Shown here piece by piece: positions 1 through 7,034 of a DNA stretch of 13,061 nucleotides. Location of the stretch: contig PCAT01000039.1 in NCBI GenBank assembly GCA_002730655.1, positions 1 through 13,061 on the forward strand, written 5' to 3'. Origin of the DNA: Balneola sp. (GTDB lineage: Bacteria; Bacteroidota; Rhodothermia; Balneolales; Balneolaceae). The translations under genes were made by a program, and so were the position numbers. A model generated the notes under the pieces. That model saw only the letters and a program-made list of their open reading frames with translations, was not told the DNA's origin and did not search any database. The stretch's first letter is position 1. Each line of letters opens with the position of its first letter.

Positions 1-2163
1 ATTCAGGCTAGATTTGAAAGAGCTATCGGCAATAGGGTTCTAATGGTATCCGGCTCCGATGAGCACGGAACTCCAATTACAGTCACAGCAGAGCAAGAAG
101 GTGTTAAACCTCAGGATATAGTAGACAAATTCCATCAAATCAATACTGACGCACTATTGAAACTAGGTTGCTCATGGGAGCCAAGAGTTGATTCAAGAGG
201 TGCAGATTTTGGTGGTGCTTTGTTTAATAGGACTAGTGATGAGCGTCATAAGCAAATAGTTCAAGATAATTTTCTGAAATTACTAGAAGCAGGATTTTTT
301 GAGAGAAAAACAACTCAACAATACTTTGAACTCAGTAAATCAGGTGAGGGAAGATTCCTTCCAGATAGATATGTAGAAGGAACTTGTCCAAATTGTGGAT
401 ATGATGATGCAAGAGGCGATCAGTGCGATGATTGTGGTTCAACATACGAAGCTATTGAATTAAAAAATCCACGTTCGAAAATGAATCCAAATTCTACTAT
501 TGAAGTAAGAGATACAGACCATTTCTTTTACCGACTAGACTTGTTTCAAGAAGTTCTTGAACAACATGCAATTAGTCAAAACAAGGTTTGGAAATCAAAT
601 GTTCGAGCAATGACGAAGCAATGGTTGGATATGGGGTTAAGGTCAAGAGCAGTGACAAGAGATTTAACTTGGGGTATCCCATTGCCTCTAGATGGAAATG
701 AATGGCTAGGAAAATGCGTCTATGTGTGGTTTGAGGCAGTACAAGGATACTCTACATGTGCTCAAATTTGGTCTAGCCAAGAAGCTGTCACTTCGAGCCA
801 TTCTATGGGTGAAAACGCATGGGAAGCATGGTGGAAGGTTGGTGAAAATGGAACCAAACCACGGCACCTGTATTTTTTGGGGAAGGATAATATCCCATTT
901 CATACAGTAATATGGCCTGCTTTGATTATGGGCCTTAATCATGCAAATGCTGGACTTGATACCAGCACTCCGGTAGCTTTGCCAGGACCTGGTGATTTTG
1001 CTCTGGAACACAATGTTCCGGCAATGGAGTATTTGATGCTAGCAGGTGGCCAGTTTTCCAAATCCAGAAAACACGCAGTATGGTTGCCATCGTTTTTGGA
1101 GCGCTTCGAACCAGACACGTTAAGGTACTATCTAAGCATCAACATGCCAGAAAATCATGACACAGACTTTAACTGGCCTGATTTCGTAGAGAAAATTAAC
1201 TCAGAATTAATTGCAGCATACGGAAACTTCGTACACAGGATTTTAACCTTGGGTTCAAGATTACCTCAATCTGACAACGGCCCATACAAGCATTTAGAAA
1301 AACAAGAAGGCAATATCGATCATAAGGCTAAGTTAGAGCAAATACATATTGAAATAACTTCTTCACTAAAGAAGCACCGATTTAAGGAAGCATTACGCTC
1401 AGGTATGAAAGCAGCTCAATACGGCAACCAAATCATACAATCTGCTGCTCCATGGAAATTTTTGTCACCTGATGCACAAATAACGAATGAAGGCAAAGAA
1501 TCACTGGCTACACTTTCCTTTGGTTGGCGCATATGTCGCTTTTTGTCTATTATTATGCAACCATTTATGCCGTTTAGTTCACAGAAGTTATGGAATAATC
1601 TTGGGCAAGTTGGTAATGTTTCAGATGTTGATTGGTCAGAGGCAATCAACTGGGATGTACCAATGACATGGAATCCTGATAAGGCTGAGCCATTGTTTAA
1701 GCGGTTGGATTTGTCAGAGATTCTTGAACATGAAGAATCACTTGTATCTGATGTGTCAGACGATGAAAAGCATAATGATTCGGTCAAGGGCGGTAAAAAG
1801 GGAGGAAAAAAGATGAGTAAAGAAGTTGAGGGCATTAAGTATCTAGAATTTGATGACTTTATGAAAGTAGAACTAAAAGTTGGTAAAATCATTAGTGTTG
1901 AAGAACATCCAAACGCAGATAAATTGTACGTGGTAACATTAGATGATGGAAATAATGGAAGAACAATATGTGCAGGAATAAAAGAATTCTATTCCGTTGA
2001 CCAACTTACCGGAATGACAGTTGTTTTCGTTGCAAATTTGAAACCCAGACCCCTTAGAGGTATAACCTCTGAAGGGATGATGCTAGCAGCTGATGACGGT
2101 AATGGCCAAGTGAAATTAGTTACTATCGACGGAGATATAAGCACAGGTTCAACTGTTAGATGA
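1..2163 (+). CDS. metG: Methionyl-tRNA synthetase with fused C-terminal tRNA-binding domain (5' end missing)
   Basis: Class I aminoacyl-tRNA synthetase that charges tRNA-Met in the cytoplasm. The reading frame is open from base 1, upstream of the first Met codon at 43, so the start and the HIGH-motif region lie off the left edge; by comparison with archaeal MetRS roughly 30-40 residues are missing. Counting from the Met at 43: GSDEHGT at 4-10, a zinc knuckle with C115/C118 and C128/C131, the KMSKS-equivalent written QFSKS at 337-341, then the anticodon-binding helical domain. A charged, Lys/Gly-rich linker (about 560-592) leads to an EMAPII/Trbp111-type OB fold (about 603-706, with NADKLY and the SEGMML segment). 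Many archaea encode this domain as a separate gene; here it is fused. The stop abuts the stop of the opposing cyclodeaminase gene. Identification is very secure. Confidence 0.97.
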   Translation: MQARFERAIGNRVLMVSGSDEHGTPITVTAEQEGVKPQDIVDKFHQINTDALLKLGCSWEPRVDSRGADFGGALFNRTSDERHKQIVQDNFLKLLEAGFFERKTTQQYFELSKSGEGRFLPDRYVEGTCPNCGYDDARGDQCDDCGSTYEAIELKNPRSKMNPNSTIEVRDTDHFFYRLDLFQEVLEQHAISQNKVWKSNVRAMTKQWLDMGLRSRAVTRDLTWGIPLPLDGNEWLGKCVYVWFEAVQGYSTCAQIWSSQEAVTSSHSMGENAWEAWWKVGENGTKPRHLYFLGKDNIPFHTVIWPALIMGLNHANAGLDTSTPVALPGPGDFALEHNVPAMEYLMLAGGQFSKSRKHAVWLPSFLERFEPDTLRYYLSINMPENHDTDFNWPDFVEKINSELIAAYGNFVHRILTLGSRLPQSDNGPYKHLEKQEGNIDHKAKLEQIHIEITSSLKKHRFKEALRSGMKAAQYGNQIIQSAAPWKFLSPDAQITNEGKESLATLSFGWRICRFLSIIMQPFMPFSSQKLWNNLGQVGNVSDVDWSEAINWDVPMTWNPDKAEPLFKRLDLSEILEHEESLVSDVSDDEKHNDSVKGGKKGGKKMSKEVEGIKYLEFDDFMKVELKVGKIISVEEHPNADKLYVVTLDDGNNGRTICAGIKEFYSVDQLTGMTVVFVANLKPRPLRGITSEGMMLAADDGNGQVKLVTIDGDISTGSTVR
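1801..1815 (+). promoter_or_regulatory. Possible internal ribosome-binding site and start codon within metG
   Basis: GGAGG at 1801-1805 is followed after 7 bases by an ATG at 1813 that is in frame with metG. Initiation here would give a 116-residue protein consisting of just the Trbp111-like tRNA-binding OB domain. The GGAGG arises from Gly-Gly codons in a KGGKKGGKK linker, so it may be a coincidence of composition. Confidence 0.3.
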
Positions 2164-2787
2164 TTATAACCTATCCTTGACATTATGCATAATTTCCTTT
2201 GAAGTGGTCCTGCATTCATTATTGATTAATTTCATCCCCTCTCTCATTTCTATGCCGTAATCTTCCGGCAGACTGTTCAAATTTATTTCAACGTTGAACA
2301 ATGCACCTTTACAACCCGCGCTTGCTAGTAGGGCAGCAACTCCAACATCTGAAATGGCATTTCCGTTACCTAGTAATGAAAGCGGCACCATTATTTTCAA
2401 CAAATCAAGGCCTAAAACAGCCGTTTCATAGGGAATTTTAGCAGCAATTAGTGTACAGTTTCTTATTTTTTCACGCCTAATTTCTTTTTCATCGTCAGTT
2501 TTTTTTGGCAGTTTAAATGCTGCCATAACTTTGTTAAATGAATCACTATCTTCTTTTGCTAATCTCGCAGATTCTTTCTTCACTTGATTGGCTAGTTTTA
2601 GTGCTTCATCACTTATTTCCCAACCTTCTGACCACTTTTCGTTTCCTATGGTCAGGTTGGCAACCATTGCAACTAGTGATGCAGATTGACCAAGTGCTAG
2701 TGCACTTGCAGTGCCTCCGCCGGGAGTGGGATTTTTTGATGATAATGCCTCTTGAAATTGATTTATTGTTAACTCATTCCAATCCAA
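2164..2787 (-). CDS. fchA: Formiminotetrahydrofolate cyclodeaminase (stand-alone FTCD C-terminal domain)
   Basis: Cyclises 5-formimino-tetrahydrofolate to 5,10-methenyl-THF with release of ammonia, the last step of the formimino branch of histidine breakdown. The protein, about 207 residues, matches the all-helical cyclodeaminase family: the N-terminal NPTPGGGTASAL segment (PTPGGG at about 20-25) is the family signature, followed by ALGQSASLVAMVANLT and a long helical region. In animals this domain is fused to the formiminotransferase; here the two are separate adjacent genes. The frame is closed by a TGA directly before a TTG at 2793-2791. That TTG overlaps the upstream stop by 4 bases but sits immediately against the Shine-Dalgarno GAGGTGA (2800-2794). 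A second TTG at 2787-2785 is 6 bases from that site and is preferred here; the two choices differ by two residues. The end abuts the metG stop. Confidence 0.92.
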   Translation of the reverse strand: MDWNELTINQFQEALSSKNPTPGGGTASALALGQSASLVAMVANLTIGNEKWSEGWEISDEALKLANQVKKESARLAKEDSDSFNKVMAAFKLPKKTDDEKEIRREKIRNCTLIAAKIPYETAVLGLDLLKIMVPLSLLGNGNAISDVGVAALLASAGCKGALFNVEINLNSLPEDYGIEMREGMKLINNECRTTSKEIMHNVKDRL

Positions 2788-2789
2788 AC

Positions 2790-3830
2790 TCAATCACCTC
2801 TCAATGCCCATTCAATTATTCTCTTTCGTGGATTAAACTCTTCTAACTCTGAAAGCCCAAGTCCATCAATGGCTGCTGCCACTAATTCATCCTCGGATAG
2901 ATTTTCTCGATTACCATACCATCTACCAGCCTCTAGCATTGAATTAAGTGGTACTAAACCAACTAATTCACTCCCTCTTAGTTTAGCATTATGATCATTA
3001 GCAATTGATTTACAAATTTCAAACGCTTTGTGTATTGGACATGTGTTAACATCTAGTATGTTCATCGATACTTGACTAATTGAATGCGATTCTAGTGTTA
3101 CTCCCATACCTTGAATTTCTGGAATCATGCCTTTTATTCTCATTTTCTTCCCATTTGATTGTTTAATTAACCTCCCGGAGCCCCGAATTATTGAACCAAT
3201 CTTCTTTGCTACAACAGCATCGGTTTCTTCCACATTGACATTGTATGCTATTAGTATGTCTCTAGCGCCAATCGTTATGCCACCGGATTTCTTGGCTTCC
3301 TCTGTCCATGTTTTAGGACCAAAATCTGGCAATCTAGTGTCGACAGAATGAATTTCGTCTTTGTTAGTTAGTCTTGCTTCAAGTGCTTCATATTCTCCCT
3401 TTCTAAGCGTGGATAATAACTTCCTTTCAGGGCTTTTTGCTGCATAGCCGTAGAGGAATGTACACACGTTAAATTCTTCAGAAATCTCTTTTGCTAACTT
3501 TTCTGCTAGTTGAACACATTCTTCCATCGTGTACCCAGAAAGTGGGACAAATGGGCATACATCAACTACGCCTAGCCTTGGATGTTCTCCTTGATGCTTA
3601 CTCATATCGATTAATTCAATTGAGGCTTTGATCAATTGAAATGCGGCACCGTAAACCAGTTCCGGTTCTCCTGCAATAGTAACAACAGTCCTGTTGTAAT
3701 CAGCATCCGGTTCAACACTTAAAACGGAACAATTTTCTGATTGAGTTATCGATTCAATAATTTTGTTTATCAAGGCCGTATTCCTACCTTCGGAAATATT
3801 CGGAACACACTCTATGATTGGTTGGACCAT
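2790..3830 (-). CDS. Glutamate formiminotransferase (stand-alone FTCD N-terminal domains)
   Basis: Transfers the formimino group of N-formimino-L-glutamate to tetrahydrofolate, releasing glutamate. The 346-residue protein carries the family landmarks in order: IECVPNISEGRN near residue 5, VEPDADYNRTVVTIAGEPE near 40, the active-site segment HQGEHPRLGVVDVCPFVPL near 80 (its histidine corresponds to the catalytic His of mammalian FTCD), GITIGARDILIAYNVNVE in the middle, then GMGVTLESHSISQVSMN and GSELVGLVPLNSMLEAGRWY in the second domain. It starts at an ATG 30 bases after the PAN stop, with no clear Shine-Dalgarno. Its stop overlaps the first possible start of the cyclodeaminase, which indicates translational coupling, so together the pair equals the bifunctional eukaryotic FTCD split in two. 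A formimidoyl transferase acting on another formimino donor is the only serious alternative; HutH and HutU nearby support glutamate. Confidence 0.94.
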   Translation of the reverse strand: MVQPIIECVPNISEGRNTALINKIIESITQSENCSVLSVEPDADYNRTVVTIAGEPELVYGAAFQLIKASIELIDMSKHQGEHPRLGVVDVCPFVPLSGYTMEECVQLAEKLAKEISEEFNVCTFLYGYAAKSPERKLLSTLRKGEYEALEARLTNKDEIHSVDTRLPDFGPKTWTEEAKKSGGITIGARDILIAYNVNVEETDAVVAKKIGSIIRGSGRLIKQSNGKKMRIKGMIPEIQGMGVTLESHSISQVSMNILDVNTCPIHKAFEICKSIANDHNAKLRGSELVGLVPLNSMLEAGRWYGNRENLSEDELVAAAIDGLGLSELEEFNPRKRIIEWALRGD

Positions 3831-3840
3831 GATAATTGGT

Positions 3841-3860
3841 CTTCAAGACGGACTTTGAAG
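3841..3860 (-). repeat. Short inverted repeat between PAN and formiminotransferase
   Basis: CTTCAA and TTGAAG flank an 8-base loop, a perfect 6-base stem that can gain one G-T pair. It begins directly after the PAN stop codon and fills most of the 30-base gap before the next ATG. No T-run follows on the transcribed strand, so it does not look like a terminator. It could be an RNA processing or translation-control hairpin, or chance. Confidence 0.35.
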
Positions 3861-5090
3861 TTAGTTGTATAAGCCATCAGGTGAATCTCTCAATCCGCCT
3901 TTGATTTTCTTTAAGTTAATTCGCTTAATTGACTCTGTAAAATCCTCTTGTTTAATGAAGCTTCTACCCTGTCGGATAGCGATCATTCCCGCTTCTACAC
4001 ACGTAGCCTTAATCTCTGCACCGGAAAACCCTGTTGTTTTGTCTACGATAGTCTTGAGTTGCAATTTTTTTGTCGACATTTTACCTATGTGTAACTGCAG
4101 AATTGCTTTTCTACCCGCATCATCGGGTATTGGAATTTCAATTATTCTGTCAAATCTTCCCGGCCTTAACAATGCCTCATCTAAAATGTCGGGTCTGTTT
4201 GTCGCGGCAATAATCTTAACATTCTCTAGAACATCAAAACCATCTAGTTCGGCTAATAATTGCATCAAAGTCCTTTGTACTTCACGGTCGCCACTGGTCG
4301 AGCCATCCAGCCTTTTTGCCCCTATTGCATCTATTTCATCGAGGAAAATAATTGATGGTGCTTTTTCCTTGGCTAGAGAAAACAATTCTCTAACCATTCT
4401 TCCACCCTCTCCAATGTATTTTTGTGCTAACTCACTACCAACCATTCGAATAAATGTGGCATCTGTATGGTTGGCCACCGCCTTGGCGAGTAAGGTTTTT
4501 CCACAGCCAGGAGGGCCAACTAGAAGAATTCCTTTTGGCGGCTCTACACCAACTTTCTTGAACAACTCAGGAGAATTCAATGGCAACTCTATCGCTTCTC
4601 TAACCGATTGCTTCTGCTCATCTAGCCCAGCAACTGCATCATATCCTATTTCTGGCCTCTCAACCATCTCAGCACCACTTACCATTGGGTCCCATGCATC
4701 GTGTAGAACCTCAATTACGGCCAAGGTATCTTGATTTAGTGCAACTCTTACCCCTGGTTTTAACACCTCAGGCGATAATCTTTGATTCAAAGCAACCTGG
4801 AATACAGTTCCATTTGATGACCTCACAATACCTCTTTCTTGATCAAGAATATCTTCCAAATGACCAACAATTAACGGTGGTGACTTCAAACTCCTTACTT
4901 CCTCATCCAACCTGTTAGCACGCTTCTTTAATGACCTTATTTCAGACTCCATATGTGCTCTTTCGTTTATCAAATCTTGGGTTTGGTCTTGTAACATTCT
5001 AAATTCTTCCTCGAGTATTTTCAAATCTTCATCACTAGTAGATTTGATGTCTTTCGATGGAGTCCCTACTTCACCAACCATGCCAATCAT
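3861..5090 (-). CDS. pan: Proteasome-activating nucleotidase (PAN), AAA+ ATPase
   Basis: Hexameric AAA+ unfoldase that feeds proteins to the archaeal 20S proteasome. Domain order in 409 residues: N-terminal coiled coil (about 20-70, rich in Glu/Lys/Leu heptads), OB domain (about 73-130), then the AAA module with Walker A GPPGCGKT at 192-199, Walker B IIFLDEID at 247-254, and the second region of homology with the ATNRPDILDEALLRPGRFDR stretch and arginine fingers at about 296-315. The last three residues, Leu-Tyr-Asn, form an HbYX motif, the tail that opens the 20S gate; this separates PAN from CDC48/VAT-type ATPases. The ATG at 5090 has a perfect AGGAGGT upstream, but only 1-2 bases away; ATG at 5081 (codon 4) is about 10 bases away and equally possible. 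It leads a three-gene block with the formimino enzymes, an unexpected partner set. Confidence 0.95.
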   Translation of the reverse strand: MIGMVGEVGTPSKDIKSTSDEDLKILEEEFRMLQDQTQDLINERAHMESEIRSLKKRANRLDEEVRSLKSPPLIVGHLEDILDQERGIVRSSNGTVFQVALNQRLSPEVLKPGVRVALNQDTLAVIEVLHDAWDPMVSGAEMVERPEIGYDAVAGLDEQKQSVREAIELPLNSPELFKKVGVEPPKGILLVGPPGCGKTLLAKAVANHTDATFIRMVGSELAQKYIGEGGRMVRELFSLAKEKAPSIIFLDEIDAIGAKRLDGSTSGDREVQRTLMQLLAELDGFDVLENVKIIAATNRPDILDEALLRPGRFDRIIEIPIPDDAGRKAILQLHIGKMSTKKLQLKTIVDKTTGFSGAEIKATCVEAGMIAIRQGRSFIKQEDFTESIKRINLKKIKGGLRDSPDGLYN

Positions 5091-5170
5091 TACCTCCTAA
5101 TGTCTATCATCTATGAACTCTGCCATATTTCTCTAGCAAATTTCATTTTGATTGAGCTGTTGGGAAGACT
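5091..5170. promoter_or_regulatory. Divergent promoter region between PAN and aMBF1
   Basis: An 80-base non-coding spacer separates the two divergent blocks. CCATATTT at 5123-5130 reads AAATATGG on the minus strand. As a TATA element for PAN it would place the transcript start near 5100-5104, leaving a leader of about 10-14 bases that is almost only the Shine-Dalgarno TTAGGAGGTA. In the plus direction the same AT-rich element could serve aMBF1, with a start near 5150-5155. The element is weak and the placement is inferred from usual archaeal spacing. Confidence 0.35.
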
Positions 5171-5656
5171 ATGGGCGAGTGTGAAGTTTGTGGGGCAATG
5201 AAAGTTAGCACTAGGTCTGTACTGATGGGTAAAGCCCAAGTTAACGCATGCCTGAGATGTGTAGAAAAACTAGGTCTTGCACCAAAATCAGTAGCCCCAG
5301 GAATCAAGATGTCTAACAACCGTACTGGCAACTCGTACAAACCTAAACGACGGAATAACATTATGAGTAAATCTGAGAAAGAATTAGTTGACGATTTTGC
5401 CTCTAGGATTTCAAATGCCAGAATGTCAAAAGGTTGGAATCAGGCTGAATTAGGTAAGCGTATGGCTGAAACTGTTAATGTGATAAAATCTGCAGAATCA
5501 GGAAAACCTCCGACTGACTCTGTAATTAAAAAATTCGAGAGAGTTTTAGGCATTGTTTTGATGGAAATTAGTGGCCCTGTTGAGACATCTCGAGTTGTAA
5601 AAGGCAATAATAGAGGCATGACACTTGGCGACTACTTTAACCAAAACGGTGATTGA
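5171..5656 (+). CDS. Archaeal multiprotein bridging factor 1 (zinc ribbon plus HTH)
   Basis: Small conserved archaeal protein of the MBF1 family; in eukaryotes MBF1 is a transcription coactivator, and archaeal MBF1 has been linked to the translating ribosome. Of 161 residues, the N-terminus has a zinc ribbon with C4/C7 and C27/C30. A basic, unstructured-looking linker (about 45-62, with KPKRRNN) joins it to a Cro/CI-type helix-turn-helix at about 75-130, where RMSKGWNQAELGKRMAE and the SAESGK segment are typical. A short C-terminal tail follows. The ATG at 5171 has no strong Shine-Dalgarno, which fits a short-leader transcript from the divergent spacer. Its TGA is directly followed by the ATG of tsr3 (TGAATG), so the two are translationally coupled. 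Confidence 0.93.
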   Translation: MGECEVCGAMKVSTRSVLMGKAQVNACLRCVEKLGLAPKSVAPGIKMSNNRTGNSYKPKRRNNIMSKSEKELVDDFASRISNARMSKGWNQAELGKRMAETVNVIKSAESGKPPTDSVIKKFERVLGIVLMEISGPVETSRVVKGNNRGMTLGDYFNQNGD

Positions 5657-6211
5657 ATGGACATTAAGGTTCATTCACTGTGGTTAGCACAAGATGATCC
5701 GAAGAAAAATACTGCAGTTATCTCCTCACGTCGTGGAGACATCATCTTACATAAAAAAATAAACACACTACCAAAGAAAGGAATAATTCTTGAACCGCTG
5801 TGTGGTAAAATTTTCGGCCCTGAAGATCATTACTTACTTAACGAACAGAATGGTTCATTAGTAGGTCTAGACTGCTCATGGAAGCAAATTGAACCTAGTG
5901 TAGAGCAAGTTATGCGTCGCACTAGACTAAAACCTAGGATGCTGCCTTTATTCTTAGCGGCAAATCCTGTTAACTGGGGCAAACCCGGAAAGTTAACAAC
6001 TATCGAAGCACTTGCTGCTGCAACTTATTTGGTTGGAAATAAAGAACAAGCCTCAAAATTGTTATCGGGATTTAGGTGGGGGGAAAGATTTCTAGAACTA
6101 AATCATGAGCCTCTAGAAGAATATTCTTTGGCAAAGTCAAGCGGTGAATTAGTGGAGTTACAATTCGAGTTCTTTGATTTGGAGCATTTACGAAGTGGTG
6201 ATGGGAATTAA
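5657..6211 (+). CDS. tsr3: Tsr3: SSU rRNA aminocarboxypropyltransferase (DUF367 family)
   Basis: SAM-dependent enzyme that adds the 3-amino-3-carboxypropyl (acp) group to the hypermodified uridine of helix 31 in small-subunit rRNA. The 184-residue protein aligns over its whole length with archaeal and eukaryotic Tsr3: DDPKKNT near 13-19, a LEPLCGKIFGPED stretch (about 45-57), DCSW at 72-75, LPLFLAANPVNWGKPGKLTT at about 96-115 (the family's most conserved block), and RWGERFLELN at 140-149. Family and substrate are established for Sulfolobales/Vulcanisaeta and yeast proteins; activity here is inferred from homology. It starts immediately after the aMBF1 stop and its end overlaps the start of fdhD, so all three should share one transcript. 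The link of aMBF1 with an rRNA modification enzyme is functionally sensible; the link with fdhD is not obvious. Confidence 0.9.
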   Translation: MDIKVHSLWLAQDDPKKNTAVISSRRGDIILHKKINTLPKKGIILEPLCGKIFGPEDHYLLNEQNGSLVGLDCSWKQIEPSVEQVMRRTRLKPRMLPLFLAANPVNWGKPGKLTTIEALAAATYLVGNKEQASKLLSGFRWGERFLELNHEPLEEYSLAKSSGELVELQFEFFDLEHLRSGDGN

Positions 6212-6977
6212 TTACAGAAAAATACCAGTGTCAAAAATGGTAGATGGCAGAGTAATGATTGATTCAGATTCTTTGGCCATAGAATCAGTCATTAGATTGA
6301 TATTCAATAATCAAAAAGTTGCTACTTTACTTGGGTCTCCAAACGATTCAAAATATTTACTATTGGGACATTTAATTTCAGAAGGTTACTTGGAGTATGC
6401 TCAGCTTGTAGATTACAACATACAATCAATTGATACTAAATCTAGTAACAATGGACTCGATGTATCTGTTGAATCTGAATTAAAATTGGCAAATGAACCC
6501 AATTTTAGTGGGATTACAACAACTTCATGCGGTGCGTGTAACTCTGAAGGCCTTGATGAATTATTAAAACACCTACCTATTGTTAGTTCCAAGATTACCT
6601 TTAATGATTCTATTTTACATCTTGGCATGGAATCTATGAAGTCACTTCAGAAGGGTTTTGCTAAAACCGGTGGCATGCACAGTGCTAGCCTAATGTCAAC
6701 CGAAGGAACGATAATATGTTTTGCTGAAGACATAGGTCGACACAATGCAGTTGACAAAGTCATTGGAAAATCATTAGAGTATGGAGGGGCAAATCGTAGT
6801 ATTTTATTGCTCAGTGGCAGGTGTGGTTGGGACATAGTTGCTAAGGCATCAAGGGCGAACATTCCAGTTATCGCCTGCATTGGTGCATCATCTTCACTGG
6901 CTGCAGATTGTGCGCGGTCACTTGGCATCAAAATTTTCGCATTCGTCAAGGAATCAAGTCATACAATCATAGGTTAA
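6201..6977 (+). CDS. fdhD: FdhD: sulfurtransferase for formate-dehydrogenase-type Mo/W cofactor
   Basis: FdhD passes sulfur from a cysteine desulfurase to the bis-molybdopterin cofactor before it is inserted into a formate-dehydrogenase-family enzyme. The 258-residue protein has the family core: LLGHLISEGYL near 54, the sulfur-carrying loop TTSCGACN with C110 and C113 (CxxC), FAKTGGMHSASL, the signature EDIGRHNAVDKVIG, LLLSGRCGWDIVAKASRANI and a GASSSLA turn near the end. An ATG at 6174 would extend it by nine residues, but the ATG at 6201 is preferred: it has GTGGTG directly upstream and overlaps tsr3 by only 11 bases rather than 38. Its presumed client, the oxidoreductase gene, follows after 57 bases, probably from its own promoter. 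Identification is firm. Confidence 0.95.
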   Translation: MGINYRKIPVSKMVDGRVMIDSDSLAIESVIRLIFNNQKVATLLGSPNDSKYLLLGHLISEGYLEYAQLVDYNIQSIDTKSSNNGLDVSVESELKLANEPNFSGITTTSCGACNSEGLDELLKHLPIVSSKITFNDSILHLGMESMKSLQKGFAKTGGMHSASLMSTEGTIICFAEDIGRHNAVDKVIGKSLEYGGANRSILLLSGRCGWDIVAKASRANIPVIACIGASSSLAADCARSLGIKIFAFVKESSHTIIG

Positions 6978-6983
6978 TCGCTT

Positions 6984-6991
6984 ATTTTATA
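6984..6991 (+). promoter_or_regulatory. TATA box of the oxidoreductase-MFS-hut block
   Basis: ATTTTATA lies in the 57-base gap after fdhD. Usual archaeal spacing puts the transcript start near 7012-7018, about 17-23 bases before the ATG at 7035. This argues against the TTG at 6999 as start codon, because it would lie upstream of the transcript. Inference from spacing only. Confidence 0.5.
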
Positions 6992-7034
6992 CCAAGTATT
7001 GAAAAGCAAATTTCAGTTCATAAGTTTGATTACG

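Noticed and set aside
1416..1892. A 158-residue open frame on the minus strand inside metG
   Set aside because: Antisense to conserved synthetase sequence; Ser/Pro-rich translation is the expected shadow of the Glu/Lys/Gly-rich linker.
2499..2506. Eight-base homopolymer as a frameshift or programmed slippage site in the cyclodeaminase gene
   Set aside because: The reading frame is intact across it and encodes a plausible Lys-Lys segment; nothing suggests a second product.
3865..4734. A 289-residue open frame on the plus strand opposite PAN
   Set aside because: It lies wholly antisense to a gene with every PAN motif and shows no recognisable domain; its composition is that of a mirrored coding frame.
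6999..7034. TTG at 6999 as start of the oxidoreductase, adding 12 residues
   Set aside because: It lies only 8 bases after the TATA box, so it would be upstream of the predicted transcript start; the ATG at 7035 also gives a length close to YdeP.
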